In this document: piece after piece, positions 1-9,672 of the stretch
How the letters are laid out: the number at the start of each line of letters is the position of its first letter
Numbering within the stretch: position 1 is the stretch's first letter
Assembly (NCBI RefSeq): GCF_002849695.1
Contig: NZ_CP018937.1
Coordinates: 1,364,001-1,428,000, forward strand
Direction of reading: 5' to 3'
Source of the DNA: Bacteroides fragilis
GTDB lineage: Bacteria > Bacteroidota > Bacteroidia > Bacteroidales > Bacteroidaceae
Length of the DNA: 64,000 nt
Notes under the pieces: generated by a model
Databases searched by the model: none
The model's input: only the letters and a program-made list of their open reading frames with translations
Told to the model about the DNA's origin: nothing
Made by a program: the position numbers and the translations under genes

Positions 1-263
1 AGAAAAGATGAAAAGTATAGTCTGATGATTCACTACTTTTCACCATAATAAATTTGTTTGTGAACATTTGTACGAAAATATTTTTTTAAAATCTTTCGTT
101 TGTAAGATAAACAATTGATGTTTAGATTATTGCATATTTATTGTCCTTATTTCTGTTATACCATATAACCAAGTACCGATAGGACTGTGCTCATTTTCAG
201 GTGTTTATATTTAAGAGATTTAGAAGAGATAATTTTCCTTTTTTATTAACTAAAAATCAATTT
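1..263 (+). promoter_or_regulatory. upstream leader of the nanO-like gene with a candidate -7 box
   Basis: No gene is visible before the first SusC gene. A perfect Bacteroides -7 type element, TAAATTTG, lies at 49-56, but there is no clear TTTG 19-21 bases upstream of it. If used, it would give a leader of about 200 nt. The rest is AT rich. There is no obvious Shine-Dalgarno before the ATG at 264, which is common for this phylum. Promoter assignment is an inference from a consensus match only. Confidence 0.4.
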
Positions 264-3200
264 ATGAAAAAAGTCCTTTTTATTTTGTTGGGCTGTTTGC
301 TATCGTTTAATGTGATGGCACAGGTAAAGGCGATTTCGGGGGTGGTAACAGATGTTACCGGAGATCCCGTTATTGGGGCAAGTGTTGTAGAAGTGGGAAC
401 CACTAATGGAGTAATTACTGACTTAAATGGTAAGTTCTCGTTAAAAGTGGCGCCTAATTCACAATTCTTGGTGAGTTATATTGGCTATAAACAACAAACT
501 ATTAAAGTTGGTTCTGAAAGCACTTATAATATTGTGCTGAAAGAAGATTCGGAAGTTCTGGATGAGGTTGTTGTAGTAGGTTATGGTTCACAAAAGAAGG
601 TGAACGTTACGGGAGCTGTAGGTATGGTTAGTGCTGATGCATTGGAAGCACGGCCGGTAGCAAATGCTTCACAAGCGTTACAGGGGGTTGTTCCCGGTTT
701 GAATCTTACTGTTGGCAATAACGGTGGTTCTCTGGATGGAACATTGAACATGAATATTCGTGGAGCCGGAACGATCGGTGATGGATCGGGTTCTTCTCCA
801 TTGGTTTTGATTGATGGCATTGAGGGTGATCTGAATACTGTCAATCCTAACGATATCGAATCTGTTTCGGTATTAAAAGATGCTGCATCGGCTTCTATCT
901 ATGGTGCAAGAGCTTCGTTCGGTGTGATTCTTGTAACTACAAAGAGTGGTAAGAGCGGTAAGACAAATGTGTCATATAGCGGTAGCGCACGTTTTTCTGA
1001 TGCTATTGGCATTCCGGACATTATGGATTCTTACACTTTTGCTCAGTACTTCAATCGTGCTTCTGCCAATAAAGGTGGCGGTGATATTTTTGCACCTGCC
1101 GTAATGGAGCGTATCAAAGCCTATCAAGAAGGAACGCTGAAAGCTACTACAGTTGATAATGGAGCAGGTATTTGGCAAAAATGGGCTAATGCGAATGGAA
1201 ACACGGATTGGTTTGAAGAATTTTATGATCATTGGGCACCATCTCAGGAACATAACCTTAGTATTAATGGTGGTACGGACAAAACCCAATACTTGATTAG
1301 TGGAAGTTTTCTGGATCAGAAAGGTTTAATGCGTCATGGATCAGATAAGTTTCAACGTTACACACTGAATGGTAAAATCACAACGGCTGTCACTGATTGG
1401 TTCAAGGTGACGTATTCTACTAAATGGACCCGTGAGGATTTTGAACGTCCTACTTACTTGACAGGAAACTTTTTCCATAACTTAGCTCGTAAATGGCCTG
1501 TGCATCCGGCTTATGATCCTAACGGATTCCCTATGGACGAAGGTGAAGTGGAACAGATGGAAAATGGAGGAAAGCAGAATAGCCAGAAAGATTTTTATAC
1601 GAATCAGTTGCAACTGGTTTTCGAGCCTATTAAAAACTGGAAAATCAATCTTGAAGGTAGTGTACGTACCACTACTCAATATCAGCATTGGGAAGTATTA
1701 CCTGTTTATGCCTACAATGTAGATGGAGATCCCTATTATACAGTGTGGGATATGGGATATGGTTCTTATGCGGCAGGTTCTTCTCGCGTGAATGAATATA
1801 GTTGGAAGGAAAATTATTATACTACAAATATTTATTCGGACTATTTCAAACAGTTCGATAACGGACATTATTTTAAAGTGATGGCTGGTTTTAATGCAGA
1901 GTTATATAAAACCAGAAACATTACGGCTGAGAAAAACACATTGATTACTCCGGGGGTACCGACTATTAATACGGCAACTGATGACCCACAGGCTTATGGT
2001 GGTTATGCCGACAACTCTGTAGCCGGTTTCTTTGCACGTGTCAACTGGAGTTATAAAGATCGCTATATGTTTGAGGCCAATGGCCGATATGATGGTTCTT
2101 CCCGCTTTGTCGGAAAAGAACGTTGGGGCTTCTTCCCTTCGTTTTCTGCCGGTTGGAATATCGCCCGCGAACCATTTATGGAAAGCTTTGCTGAAAAGAT
2201 CAATATGGGAAGTTTGAAGTTGAGAGCTTCATGGGGACAGTTGGGTAATACGAATACCAATGATGCTTGGTATCCATTTTATCAGACTATGCCTGTAGGG
2301 TCTAATTATGGTTGGTTAGTAAATGGCGAACGTCCTAACTATGCTACAAATCCGGGCATTGTCAGCTCTAAGAAAACATGGGAAACAGTAGAGACTTGGG
2401 ATGTCGGTTTGGATTGGTCTTTCTTTAATAACCGTTTGTCAGGTTCATTCGACTATTTCGTACGTTATACTTATGATATGATTGGTCCGGCTCCTGAACT
2501 TTCAAGTCTGTTGGGAACTTCAGTTCCTAAAATCAACAACTCGGATATGAAATCATATGGTTTTGAGTTGGAGTTGAATTGGAGAGACCGGATTGGTGAA
2601 GTTTCTTATGGAGCTAAGTTAGTGCTTTCTGATGACCAACAGAAAATTTTGCGTTATCCGAATGACTCATATGATGTAGGTTCGTACTATAAAGGCAGAC
2701 ACTTGAATGATATTTGGGGATTGACAACAATTGGCATTGCAAAAACACAGGAAGAGATGGATGCCCATTTGGCAAAAGTTGATCAGTCTTCTTTAGGAAC
2801 CAATTGGGGAGCCGGTGACATCATGTATGCCGATTTGGATGGTGACGGAAAAATAAGCAATGGTACTAATAAGTTAGGAGATACCGGTGACTATCGCATT
2901 ATCGGTAATTCAACTCCTCGCTTTAAATATGGTATTACGTTGGATGCTGCGTGGAAAGGATTCGATTTCAGCATTTTCATGCAGGGAATCGGAAAACGTG
3001 ACCTGTGGTTGGACGGATGTTATTTCTGGGGGGCTAACGGACAAGGAAATGAATGGCAATCTACCGGATTTACTGAACATTGGGATTTCTTCCGTCCGGA
3101 AGGTGACCCGTTGGGTGCTAATTTAGATGCGTATTATCCACGTGTTAACTTTAGTGGTGGCCGTAATACCCAAGTCCAGACACGTTATTTGCAGAATGGT

Positions 3201-3434
3201 GCGTATCTGCGCTTGAAAAATGTTCAGTTGGGTTATACATTGCCTCGGGTGTGGACAGAAAAAGCCGGAATCTCTTCTGTACGTGTATATCTTTCAGGAG
3301 ATAACCTGGCTACAATCACCAGCCTTTCTAAGATTTTCGATCCGGAGGCTACCGGAAGTTTAGCCGGAACAGGATCCGGTAAACTGTATCCTTTGCAAAG
3401 AGTAATATCTGTCGGTGTTAACATTAATTTCTAA
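264..3434 (+). CDS. nanO: SusC-family TonB-dependent outer membrane transporter (NanO-like)
   Basis: This is an outer membrane TonB-dependent receptor of the SusC/RagA family. The start is placed at the ATG at 264 because it begins a clean signal peptide (MKKVLFILLGCLLSFNVMAQ); the frame is open further up to a GTG at 201, but those 21 extra residues are charged and do not look like a leader. After the signal comes a carboxypeptidase-D-like domain (AISGVVTD...GKFSL...), then the TonB-box/plug start (DEVVVVGYGSQKKVNVTGAVG), a plug with LVLIDGIEGD and DAASASIYGARASFGVILVTTK, and a long beta-barrel ending in the hydrophobic strand VISVGVNINF. The mature protein is of normal length for the family. 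It is 11 bp upstream of a SusD partner and precedes a sialidase operon, so it probably imports sialic acid or sialylated glycans like NanO of B. fragilis and Tannerella. The family call is certain; the nanO name rests on context. Confidence 0.85.
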   Translation: MKKVLFILLGCLLSFNVMAQVKAISGVVTDVTGDPVIGASVVEVGTTNGVITDLNGKFSLKVAPNSQFLVSYIGYKQQTIKVGSESTYNIVLKEDSEVLDEVVVVGYGSQKKVNVTGAVGMVSADALEARPVANASQALQGVVPGLNLTVGNNGGSLDGTLNMNIRGAGTIGDGSGSSPLVLIDGIEGDLNTVNPNDIESVSVLKDAASASIYGARASFGVILVTTKSGKSGKTNVSYSGSARFSDAIGIPDIMDSYTFAQYFNRASANKGGGDIFAPAVMERIKAYQEGTLKATTVDNGAGIWQKWANANGNTDWFEEFYDHWAPSQEHNLSINGGTDKTQYLISGSFLDQKGLMRHGSDKFQRYTLNGKITTAVTDWFKVTYSTKWTREDFERPTYLTGNFFHNLARKWPVHPAYDPNGFPMDEGEVEQMENGGKQNSQKDFYTNQLQLVFEPIKNWKINLEGSVRTTTQYQHWEVLPVYAYNVDGDPYYTVWDMGYGSYAAGSSRVNEYSWKENYYTTNIYSDYFKQFDNGHYFKVMAGFNAELYKTRNITAEKNTLITPGVPTINTATDDPQAYGGYADNSVAGFFARVNWSYKDRYMFEANGRYDGSSRFVGKERWGFFPSFSAGWNIAREPFMESFAEKINMGSLKLRASWGQLGNTNTNDAWYPFYQTMPVGSNYGWLVNGERPNYATNPGIVSSKKTWETVETWDVGLDWSFFNNRLSGSFDYFVRYTYDMIGPAPELSSLLGTSVPKINNSDMKSYGFELELNWRDRIGEVSYGAKLVLSDDQQKILRYPNDSYDVGSYYKGRHLNDIWGLTTIGIAKTQEEMDAHLAKVDQSSLGTNWGAGDIMYADLDGDGKISNGTNKLGDTGDYRIIGNSTPRFKYGITLDAAWKGFDFSIFMQGIGKRDLWLDGCYFWGANGQGNEWQSTGFTEHWDFFRPEGDPLGANLDAYYPRVNFSGGRNTQVQTRYLQNGAYLRLKNVQLGYTLPRVWTEKAGISSVRVYLSGDNLATITSLSKIFDPEATGSLAGTGSGKLYPLQRVISVGVNINF

Positions 3435-3445
3435 ATTGAAGTATT

Positions 3446-5461
3446 ATGAAACTTAAAATAAAAAATCTGTTTATACAAGCATGTTTTATTGCAGGAGGGG
3501 CATTGACACTCACATCCTGTAATGACTTTCTTGACAGAGAACCGCTTTCTTCTGTCACACCGGAAGTCTATTTTCAGACAGTAGACCATTTCGCTGCTTA
3601 TTCCATAGCGAAGTATCAGAACTATTTTTCTTCGCATGGCGGTTATGGGGCAGGTATAGCCAATAATGATGGCGGAACAGATAATATGGTAGCCGGAGGG
3701 CGTAGTAGCCGTTATGTAAAAGGACTTTGGAAAGTTCCTTCCAGTGATGGCAACTGGAGTTTTAGTAATATCCGTTATTGCAATTACTTCTTTGAAAATG
3801 CTGTGCCTAAATATGAAGCGGGTGAAGTTGCCGGAGCGGACGCTGATATTCGTCATTATATTGGAGAAATGCATTTGATGCGTGCGCTTGTGTATTATAA
3901 TCTGTTGCGTAATTATGGTGATTTTCCGATCATAACGGAAGTTCTTCCTGACGATAAAGCGGTACTGATGGAGAAAGGTGTTCGTCAGCCTCGTAATCTG
4001 GTTGCCCGTTTTATCTTGAAAGATTTGGATGACGCTGCCAGTATGATGTATAGTCAGGGATTTAAGAATAATACTCGTTTGAATCGTGAGACGGCTTTGT
4101 TGATTAAATCACGGGTAGCATTGTATGAAGCTTCTTTCGAAAGGTACCATAAAGGTACAGGAAGGGTACCGGGAGATGACAACTGGCCGGGAAAGAAAGT
4201 GCATCCTAATTTTTCGTTGGATGTGGAAGCAGAAGTTGATTTCTTCTTGACAGAGGCTATGAAGGCTGCGGAAGAAGTGGCAGATAAAATCACTTTGACA
4301 CCCAACACGAAAGTTGCGGACCCGGCTAATCCTTCTATTACATCCGGATGGAATCCTTATTTTGAGATGTATGCTACTGTTGATTTGAGTGGCTATGATG
4401 AAGTGCTTTTCTGGCGCCAATATGCAAAAACCGGTAGCTTCTCTATCATGCATGGTGCTCCGGCATGGATTGCATCCGGTTCTAATCATGGTTTGTTGAA
4501 AAGCTATGTTGAAAGTTTCTTGATGCAGGATGGTTTACCTTGGTATGCGGCAAGCAGTGCGGCTCCTTATAAAGGTGATGCTACATTGGATAATGTGAAA
4601 GCAAATCGTGATAACCGTCTTCAGTTGTTTATGTTTGGTGAAAGTAATTTTGTGCCTGTATATTCAACCGAAGAAGCGGGTACGGTGAAAATGTTTGCTC
4701 CACACCCGGTGTCTAACCGTGAAGAGATGAGAGACCAGACAGGATATCGCATTCGTAAATATGCCAGCTTTGATATGGCACAGAATGTTTGGGGAAAGGC
4801 TGAATCAACTACAGGATGTATTATTTACCGTGGTGTTGAGGCTTATCTGAATTATCTGGAAGCTTATTATATGAAGAATGGTAATGTGGCAGGCAAAGCG
4901 GCTCAGTATTGGAGAGCTATTCGTGAGCGTGCCGGATTGGATCCTGATTTTACAAAAACTATCAATGCGACTGATTTGAATCAGGAAACAGATTGGGGTA
5001 AGTATTCAGGTGCCCAGGTTGTAGATGCTACCTTATTAAATATACGTCGTGAGCGTCGTTGTGAATTTATTGGTGAAGGTATGCGTTGGGATGATTTGGT
5101 TCGTTGGCGTTCGATGGATCACTTGCTGACGAAAAACTATATGCCTGAAGGATGTAATTTCTGGGATGAAATGTATAAGTCGGCTAACAAAGATGAGAAT
5201 GGTGCTGAGATTACATTTAAAGATTCCGGTGAAGAAGGTTCCAATATCTCTTCACGTACCTTTAAGTATTTGCGTCCTTATGCCATTTTGAAAGCCAATA
5301 ATGACGTATACGACGGTTATACCTGGCAGAAAGCTCATTATCTCAACCCTGTGCCGGTTCGCGAGATGGAATTGCTGTCTCCGGATGAAAAAGTAGAAAC
5401 GTCTGTATTATACCAGAATCCTTATTGGCCAACTAAGATTGGAGAGGTTGCTGAAGAATAA
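3446..5461 (+). CDS. nanU: SusD-family glycan-binding lipoprotein (NanU-like)
   Basis: This is a surface-exposed SusD/RagB lipoprotein that would form the lid of the SusC transporter encoded 11 bp upstream. The N terminus is a lipoprotein signal with lipobox LTSC followed by NDFLDREP, the classic SusD start. TPR-like helical repeats follow (ADIRHYIGEMHLMRALVYYNLLRNYGDFPI), and the C-terminal half has the SusD signature IRRERRCEFIGEGMRWDDLVRW and a terminal YLNPVPVREMELLSP region. At 671 residues it is longer than most SusD proteins (about 500-600). The ligand is inferred from the neighbouring sialidase to be sialic acid, as for NanU; the sequence alone does not prove the specificity. A strong terminator follows the stop codon. 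Confidence 0.8.
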   Translation: MKLKIKNLFIQACFIAGGALTLTSCNDFLDREPLSSVTPEVYFQTVDHFAAYSIAKYQNYFSSHGGYGAGIANNDGGTDNMVAGGRSSRYVKGLWKVPSSDGNWSFSNIRYCNYFFENAVPKYEAGEVAGADADIRHYIGEMHLMRALVYYNLLRNYGDFPIITEVLPDDKAVLMEKGVRQPRNLVARFILKDLDDAASMMYSQGFKNNTRLNRETALLIKSRVALYEASFERYHKGTGRVPGDDNWPGKKVHPNFSLDVEAEVDFFLTEAMKAAEEVADKITLTPNTKVADPANPSITSGWNPYFEMYATVDLSGYDEVLFWRQYAKTGSFSIMHGAPAWIASGSNHGLLKSYVESFLMQDGLPWYAASSAAPYKGDATLDNVKANRDNRLQLFMFGESNFVPVYSTEEAGTVKMFAPHPVSNREEMRDQTGYRIRKYASFDMAQNVWGKAESTTGCIIYRGVEAYLNYLEAYYMKNGNVAGKAAQYWRAIRERAGLDPDFTKTINATDLNQETDWGKYSGAQVVDATLLNIRRERRCEFIGEGMRWDDLVRWRSMDHLLTKNYMPEGCNFWDEMYKSANKDENGAEITFKDSGEEGSNISSRTFKYLRPYAILKANNDVYDGYTWQKAHYLNPVPVREMELLSPDEKVETSVLYQNPYWPTKIGEVAEE

Positions 5462-5496
5462 TTCGGTTTTCAATAGATTTTTAAAATAAAGTAGAG

Positions 5497-5535
5497 GAGA
5501 GGGGTGTTATTGAAGATAACGTCTCTCTCTTTTTT
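5497..5535 (+). terminator. rho-independent terminator after the nanU-like gene
   Basis: A 14-bp stem (5497-5510 with 5516-5529; GAGAGGGGTGTTAT against ATAACGTCTCTCTC, all pairs Watson-Crick or G-U) with a 5-nt loop TGAAG is followed by a run of T. It should end the SusC/SusD transcript and separate it from the sialidase operon. Confidence 0.9.
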
Positions 5536-5929
5536 ATTCTGACTTCAGATATGCTCATCACAAAGTTAAAACTCAGAATCCGAAAGATTCAGAGTAAAGT
5601 ATATCTTGATCTTTAGAGAAATGTTTTCTTCGTACAAGCCAAGTTCATCTTGGTAGCCAGAATGAAGTTTAATTACCATTTTAGATAAGTTTGTTTTCGG
5701 TCCTTTAGCACTTTGAAAGAGGGATTTGTCGTTTTATAATTGATCTCTTAGTCTCTTTCTATCCTTTTGGGAGTGTCTGTGTTCTGTGAAAAAACAGACG
5801 AAGGAAATTTAGACAGGCTTTTATGGCAAATAGAATTAAAAACAATCCCTTAACTTGTGTGTAGTTTATTAATAGGTTGATATATAATAAAATATTTAAT
5901 TAATATGACCATTGTATAATAAAAAATAC
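5536..5929. other. intergenic stretch with no gene recognised
   Basis: About 390 bases between the terminator and the sialidase promoter. No ORF with coding character is visible on either strand. There is a small hairpin (GCCAAG TTCAT CTTGG near 5650) and an isolated TAAGTTTG box at 5686-5693 without a -33 partner. It may hold operators or a small RNA, but nothing is firm. Confidence 0.4.
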
Positions 5930-5937
5930 TATCTTTG
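5930..5937 (+). promoter_or_regulatory. candidate promoter (-7 box) of the sialidase operon
   Basis: TATCTTTG at 5930-5937 matches TAnnTTTG and lies 34 bp before the sialidase ATG. The nearest upstream TTG (5912-5914) is only 15 bases away, closer than the usual 19-21, so the -33 element is weak and may depend on an activator. Confidence 0.6.
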
Positions 5938-5971
5938 CTCCCGATAACATAAATATTAATTAGTCGATACC

Positions 5972-7606
5972 ATGAAAAAAGCTGTAATTCTATTTTCGCT
6001 TTTCTGTTTTCTGTGTGCTATACCGGTAGTTCGAGCCGCAGATACAATTTTTGTTCGTGAGACCCGTATTCCTATTTTGATAGAGAGACAAGATAATGTC
6101 TTGTTCTATCTTCGTTTGGATGCTAAAGAGAGCCAGACTCTTAATGATGTAGTGTTGAATTTTGGTAAAGGAGTGGATCTGTCTGAAATTCAGTCTATAA
6201 AACTTTATTATGGTGGTACAGAAGCATTGCAGGACAGAGATAAGAAACGTTTTGCTCCTGTGGGATATATCTCCAGTAATACTCCGGGAAAAACGCTTGC
6301 CGCCAATCCTTCTTACTCAATAAAAAAATCGGAGGTGAGTAATCCTGGTAATCAAGTTGTTTTGAAAGGGAACCAAAAACTGTTTCCGGGAATCAACTAT
6401 TTCTGGATTAGCCTGCAAATGAAGCCGGGTACATCCCTTACCAGTAAAGTGACTGCCGATATTGCTTCGGTCACTCTGGATGGTAAGAAGGCTCTGTTGG
6501 ATGTTGTTTCGCAAGAAGGAATTGAACACCGCATGGGGGTAGGAGTACGTCATGCCGGAGATGATAATTCTGCCGCATTCCGTATCCCGGGATTGGTGAC
6601 TACTAATAAAGGTACACTGCTGGGAGTTTATGATGTACGGTATAATAGTAGCGTGGACTTGCAAGAACATGTTGATGTTGGTTTAAGCCGCAGTACAGAT
6701 GGTGGAAAAACCTGGGAGAAAATGCGTTTGCCTTTGGCATTTGGGGAGTTCGGTGGTCTGCCTGCCGGTCAGAATGGAGTAGGAGACCCTTCTATCCTTG
6801 TTGATACAAAAACAAATAATGTTTGGGTGGTTGCTGCCTGGACACATGGTATGGGTAACCAACGTGCATGGTGGAGTTCACATCCGGGTATGGATATGAA
6901 TCATACTGCGCAACTTGTTCTTGCCAAAAGTACGGATGACGGTAAAACGTGGTCTGCGCCTATTAATATCACAGAACAGGTAAAAGATCCGTCTTGGTAT
7001 TTTCTGTTGCAAGGTCCGGGTCGGGGCATCACTATGAGTGACGGTACTTTGGTATTCCCTACTCAGTTTATTGATTCGACACGTGTACCCAATGCAGGTA
7101 TCATGTATAGCAAAGATGGTGGTAAAAACTGGAAAATGCACAATTATGCACGCACGAATACTACAGAGGCTCAGGTTGCCGAGGTCGAGCCCGGAGTATT
7201 GATGTTGAATATGCGTGATAATCGTGGTGGAAGTCGTGCTGTGGCTATTACAAAAGACTTGGGTAAAACATGGACAGAACATGAATCTTCTCGCAAGGCA
7301 TTGCCGGAATCGGTTTGCATGGCTAGTTTGATAAGCGTGAAAGCCAAAGATAATGTTTTGGGCAAGGATTTATTGATATTCTCTAATCCTAATACGACGA
7401 AAGGACGTTATAATACTACTATTAAAATCAGTCTGGATGGTGGTGTGACTTGGTCACCCGAACACCAACTTTTATTGGATGAAGGCAATAACTGGGGTTA
7501 TTCTTGTCTTACTATGATTGATAAAGAAACGGTTGGTATTCTTTATGAAAGCAGTGTGGCACATATGACATTCCAGGCAGTGAAGTTGAAAGACATTATT
7601 AAATGA
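5972..7606 (+). CDS. nanH: sialidase (exo-alpha-neuraminidase, GH33)
   Basis: Secreted or periplasmic sialidase that releases terminal alpha-linked sialic acid from host glycans. A signal peptide (MKKAVILFSLFCFLCAIPVVRA) is followed by an N-terminal beta-sandwich carbohydrate-binding domain (about residues 25-175) and a six-bladed GH33 propeller. Visible hallmarks are the FRIP motif at residues 203-206, which carries one of the arginines binding the sialate carboxylate, and five Asp boxes: SRSTDGGKTW, AKSTDDGKTW, YSKDGGKNW, ITKDLGKTW and SLDGGVTW. The ETVGILYES segment near the C terminus contains the likely nucleophilic tyrosine. The length of 544 residues fits Bacteroides NanH. It is first in a long operon with hexosaminidases and sialate esterases. 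Confidence 0.95.
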   Translation: MKKAVILFSLFCFLCAIPVVRAADTIFVRETRIPILIERQDNVLFYLRLDAKESQTLNDVVLNFGKGVDLSEIQSIKLYYGGTEALQDRDKKRFAPVGYISSNTPGKTLAANPSYSIKKSEVSNPGNQVVLKGNQKLFPGINYFWISLQMKPGTSLTSKVTADIASVTLDGKKALLDVVSQEGIEHRMGVGVRHAGDDNSAAFRIPGLVTTNKGTLLGVYDVRYNSSVDLQEHVDVGLSRSTDGGKTWEKMRLPLAFGEFGGLPAGQNGVGDPSILVDTKTNNVWVVAAWTHGMGNQRAWWSSHPGMDMNHTAQLVLAKSTDDGKTWSAPINITEQVKDPSWYFLLQGPGRGITMSDGTLVFPTQFIDSTRVPNAGIMYSKDGGKNWKMHNYARTNTTEAQVAEVEPGVLMLNMRDNRGGSRAVAITKDLGKTWTEHESSRKALPESVCMASLISVKAKDNVLGKDLLIFSNPNTTKGRYNTTIKISLDGGVTWSPEHQLLLDEGNNWGYSCLTMIDKETVGILYESSVAHMTFQAVKLKDIIK

Positions 7607-7639
7607 GAAATTTCCCCCCCATAAACTAAATAAACACCG

Positions 7640-9652
7640 ATGAGAAATAAACAAATTTTCTTAATCAGTTTCATTATTTACTTATGCACAATTTCTACGG
7701 TCCGGGCAGGTGAATATCACCTGCTTCCGGCACCGCAAAAGTTCACTCCTTTAAGTTCCAGTTTTGTACTGGGCAGAACAAAGCTTTCTACTCCGGTGCT
7801 TCGGCAAGAGTGGGAAGCTTTTGTTGTCGATAGGGGTGGAGTCATTGATGACAAAGCTCGTGCAAGTATTGAAGTGAAACTGGTACCTTCATTAGAAGAG
7901 GTACCTTTGAATGCAGACGAAGCTTATCGTCTGGTAGTTAGCAACGGAAGGGTCACAATTGAAGCCGTGACTGAACAAGGTGTATATTGGGCTATGCAGA
8001 CTTTGGCTCAGTTACAGGATGTGCAGAAGAAAAAGGTAACTTTCAACGGTTGTTCCATCATCGATTGGCCTGCTTTCCGGATACGAGGCTTTATGCAGGA
8101 TGTAGGGCGTACGTATATGTCAATCGAAGAACTGAAGCGTGAGATAGCCGTCCTTTCTCGGTTTAAAATTAATGTCTTTCATTGGCACCTGACTGAAAAT
8201 CAATCGTGGAGGCTGGAAAGTAAGATTTTTCCGATGCTGAATGACAGTGTGAATACGACTCGTATGCCGGGTAAGTACTATACATTGGAAGAAGCGAAAG
8301 ATTTAGTTGCTTTTTGTAAAGCGCATAATATACTTTTAATCCCGGAATTTGATATGCCGGGGCATAGTGAGGCTTTTGTCCGTACATTCCGTCATGATAT
8401 GCAGAGCCCGGAAGGAATGAAAATTCTTAAATTGCTGGTAGATGAAGTTTGCGAGACTTTTGATGTACCTTATCTTCATATTGGTACGGATGAAGTTCGG
8501 TTTACCAATCTAAAGTTCGTTCCGGAAATGGTCGAATATGTCCGTGCCAAAGGAAAGAAAGTAATTTCGTGGAATCCGGGATGGCATTATAAACCTGGCG
8601 AAATTGATATGACGCATTTGTGGAGTTATCGTGGAAAAGCCCAAAAAGGTATTCCCGCAATTGATTCTAAGTTTCATTATCTCAATCATTTTGATACTTT
8701 TGGCGATATCATTGCATTGTATAACAGCCGTATTTATAATGTTGAGCAAGGAAGTGACGATATTGCAGGGACAATTCTTGCCATCTGGAATGACCGTTAC
8801 GTAGCTAACGAACGCAATATTATACTTGAGAATAATTTCTATCCTAATATGCTGGCTATTGCTGAACGTGCATGGAAAGGCGGAGGTACAGAATATTTTG
8901 ATAAGAATGGTACTATCTTACCTTCTGAAGACTCTCCGGAGTTTAAAGAATTTGCTGATTTTGAGAATCGTATGCTTTGGCATAAAGAGCATACATTTAA
9001 GGGATATCCGTTCGCCTATGTAAAACAGACGAATGTAAAATGGAATATTACTGATGCATTTCCTAATGGTGGAGATTTGAATAAAGTCTTTCCTCCGGAA
9101 CAGGAATTGAAGGATTCTTATTTATATGAAGGAAAAGAGTATGGGGTACACCCTGCCATTGGTGCGGGTATCTATCTTCGTCATGTATGGGGGAAAATGG
9201 TACCTACTTTCTATAAAGATCCGCAAGAGAATCATACGGCTTATGCCTATACATGGGTTTACTCTCCGAAAGATCAGGAAGTAGGGCTATGGGCTGAATT
9301 TCAGAATTATGGTCGTTCGGAAATGGACTTGGCTCCGTTACAAGGTAAATGGGACTATAAAGGCAGCCGTATCTGGATCAATAATGAAGAAATACAGCCG
9401 CCTGTATGGACAGCTACTCATAGTACAAAGAGTAATGAAATAGCGTTGGGAAATGAAAATTGTGTGGCACGTCCGCCTATCGCCGTACATCTGAATAAAG
9501 GCTGGAATAAAGTTTTCCTGAAATTGCCGGTTGGCAAATTCAATATGCCCGAGGTGCGGTTGGTGAAGTGGATGTTTACTACAGTTTTTGTAACTCCTGA
9601 CGGAGAAAATGCAGTGGACGGACTTATCTATTCGCCCGACAAAACGAAGTGA
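7640..9652 (+). CDS. beta-N-acetylhexosaminidase-like glycoside hydrolase (GH20)
   Basis: A signal peptide ends near TVRAGEYHLLP, followed by the GH20b N-terminal alpha/beta domain (YWAMQTLAQLQ) and the TIM-barrel domain. The catalytic Asp-Glu pair is D284-E285 in HIGTDEVRF (HIGTDE 280-285); the family's usual form is HxGGDE, so Gly is replaced by Thr here. The substrate-facing segments FHWHLTENQSWRLE and IPEFDMPGHSEAF are present. The C-terminal 200 residues form an extra domain not typical of GH20, possibly beta-sandwich. It would remove terminal GlcNAc or GalNAc exposed after sialic acid and galactose loss. It lies 33 bp after nanH and 20 bp before the next gene, so it is co-transcribed. 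It is divergent from the two other GH20 enzymes of the operon, which suggests a different linkage preference. Confidence 0.85.
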   Translation: MRNKQIFLISFIIYLCTISTVRAGEYHLLPAPQKFTPLSSSFVLGRTKLSTPVLRQEWEAFVVDRGGVIDDKARASIEVKLVPSLEEVPLNADEAYRLVVSNGRVTIEAVTEQGVYWAMQTLAQLQDVQKKKVTFNGCSIIDWPAFRIRGFMQDVGRTYMSIEELKREIAVLSRFKINVFHWHLTENQSWRLESKIFPMLNDSVNTTRMPGKYYTLEEAKDLVAFCKAHNILLIPEFDMPGHSEAFVRTFRHDMQSPEGMKILKLLVDEVCETFDVPYLHIGTDEVRFTNLKFVPEMVEYVRAKGKKVISWNPGWHYKPGEIDMTHLWSYRGKAQKGIPAIDSKFHYLNHFDTFGDIIALYNSRIYNVEQGSDDIAGTILAIWNDRYVANERNIILENNFYPNMLAIAERAWKGGGTEYFDKNGTILPSEDSPEFKEFADFENRMLWHKEHTFKGYPFAYVKQTNVKWNITDAFPNGGDLNKVFPPEQELKDSYLYEGKEYGVHPAIGAGIYLRHVWGKMVPTFYKDPQENHTAYAYTWVYSPKDQEVGLWAEFQNYGRSEMDLAPLQGKWDYKGSRIWINNEEIQPPVWTATHSTKSNEIALGNENCVARPPIAVHLNKGWNKVFLKLPVGKFNMPEVRLVKWMFTTVFVTPDGENAVDGLIYSPDKTK

Positions 9653-9672
9653 TCGAGAAAAAATAAAAACGA

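Noticed and set aside
201..263. GTG start giving the first SusC protein 21 extra residues
   Set aside because: The extra part is charged and not signal-like; the ATG at 264 begins a proper signal peptide.
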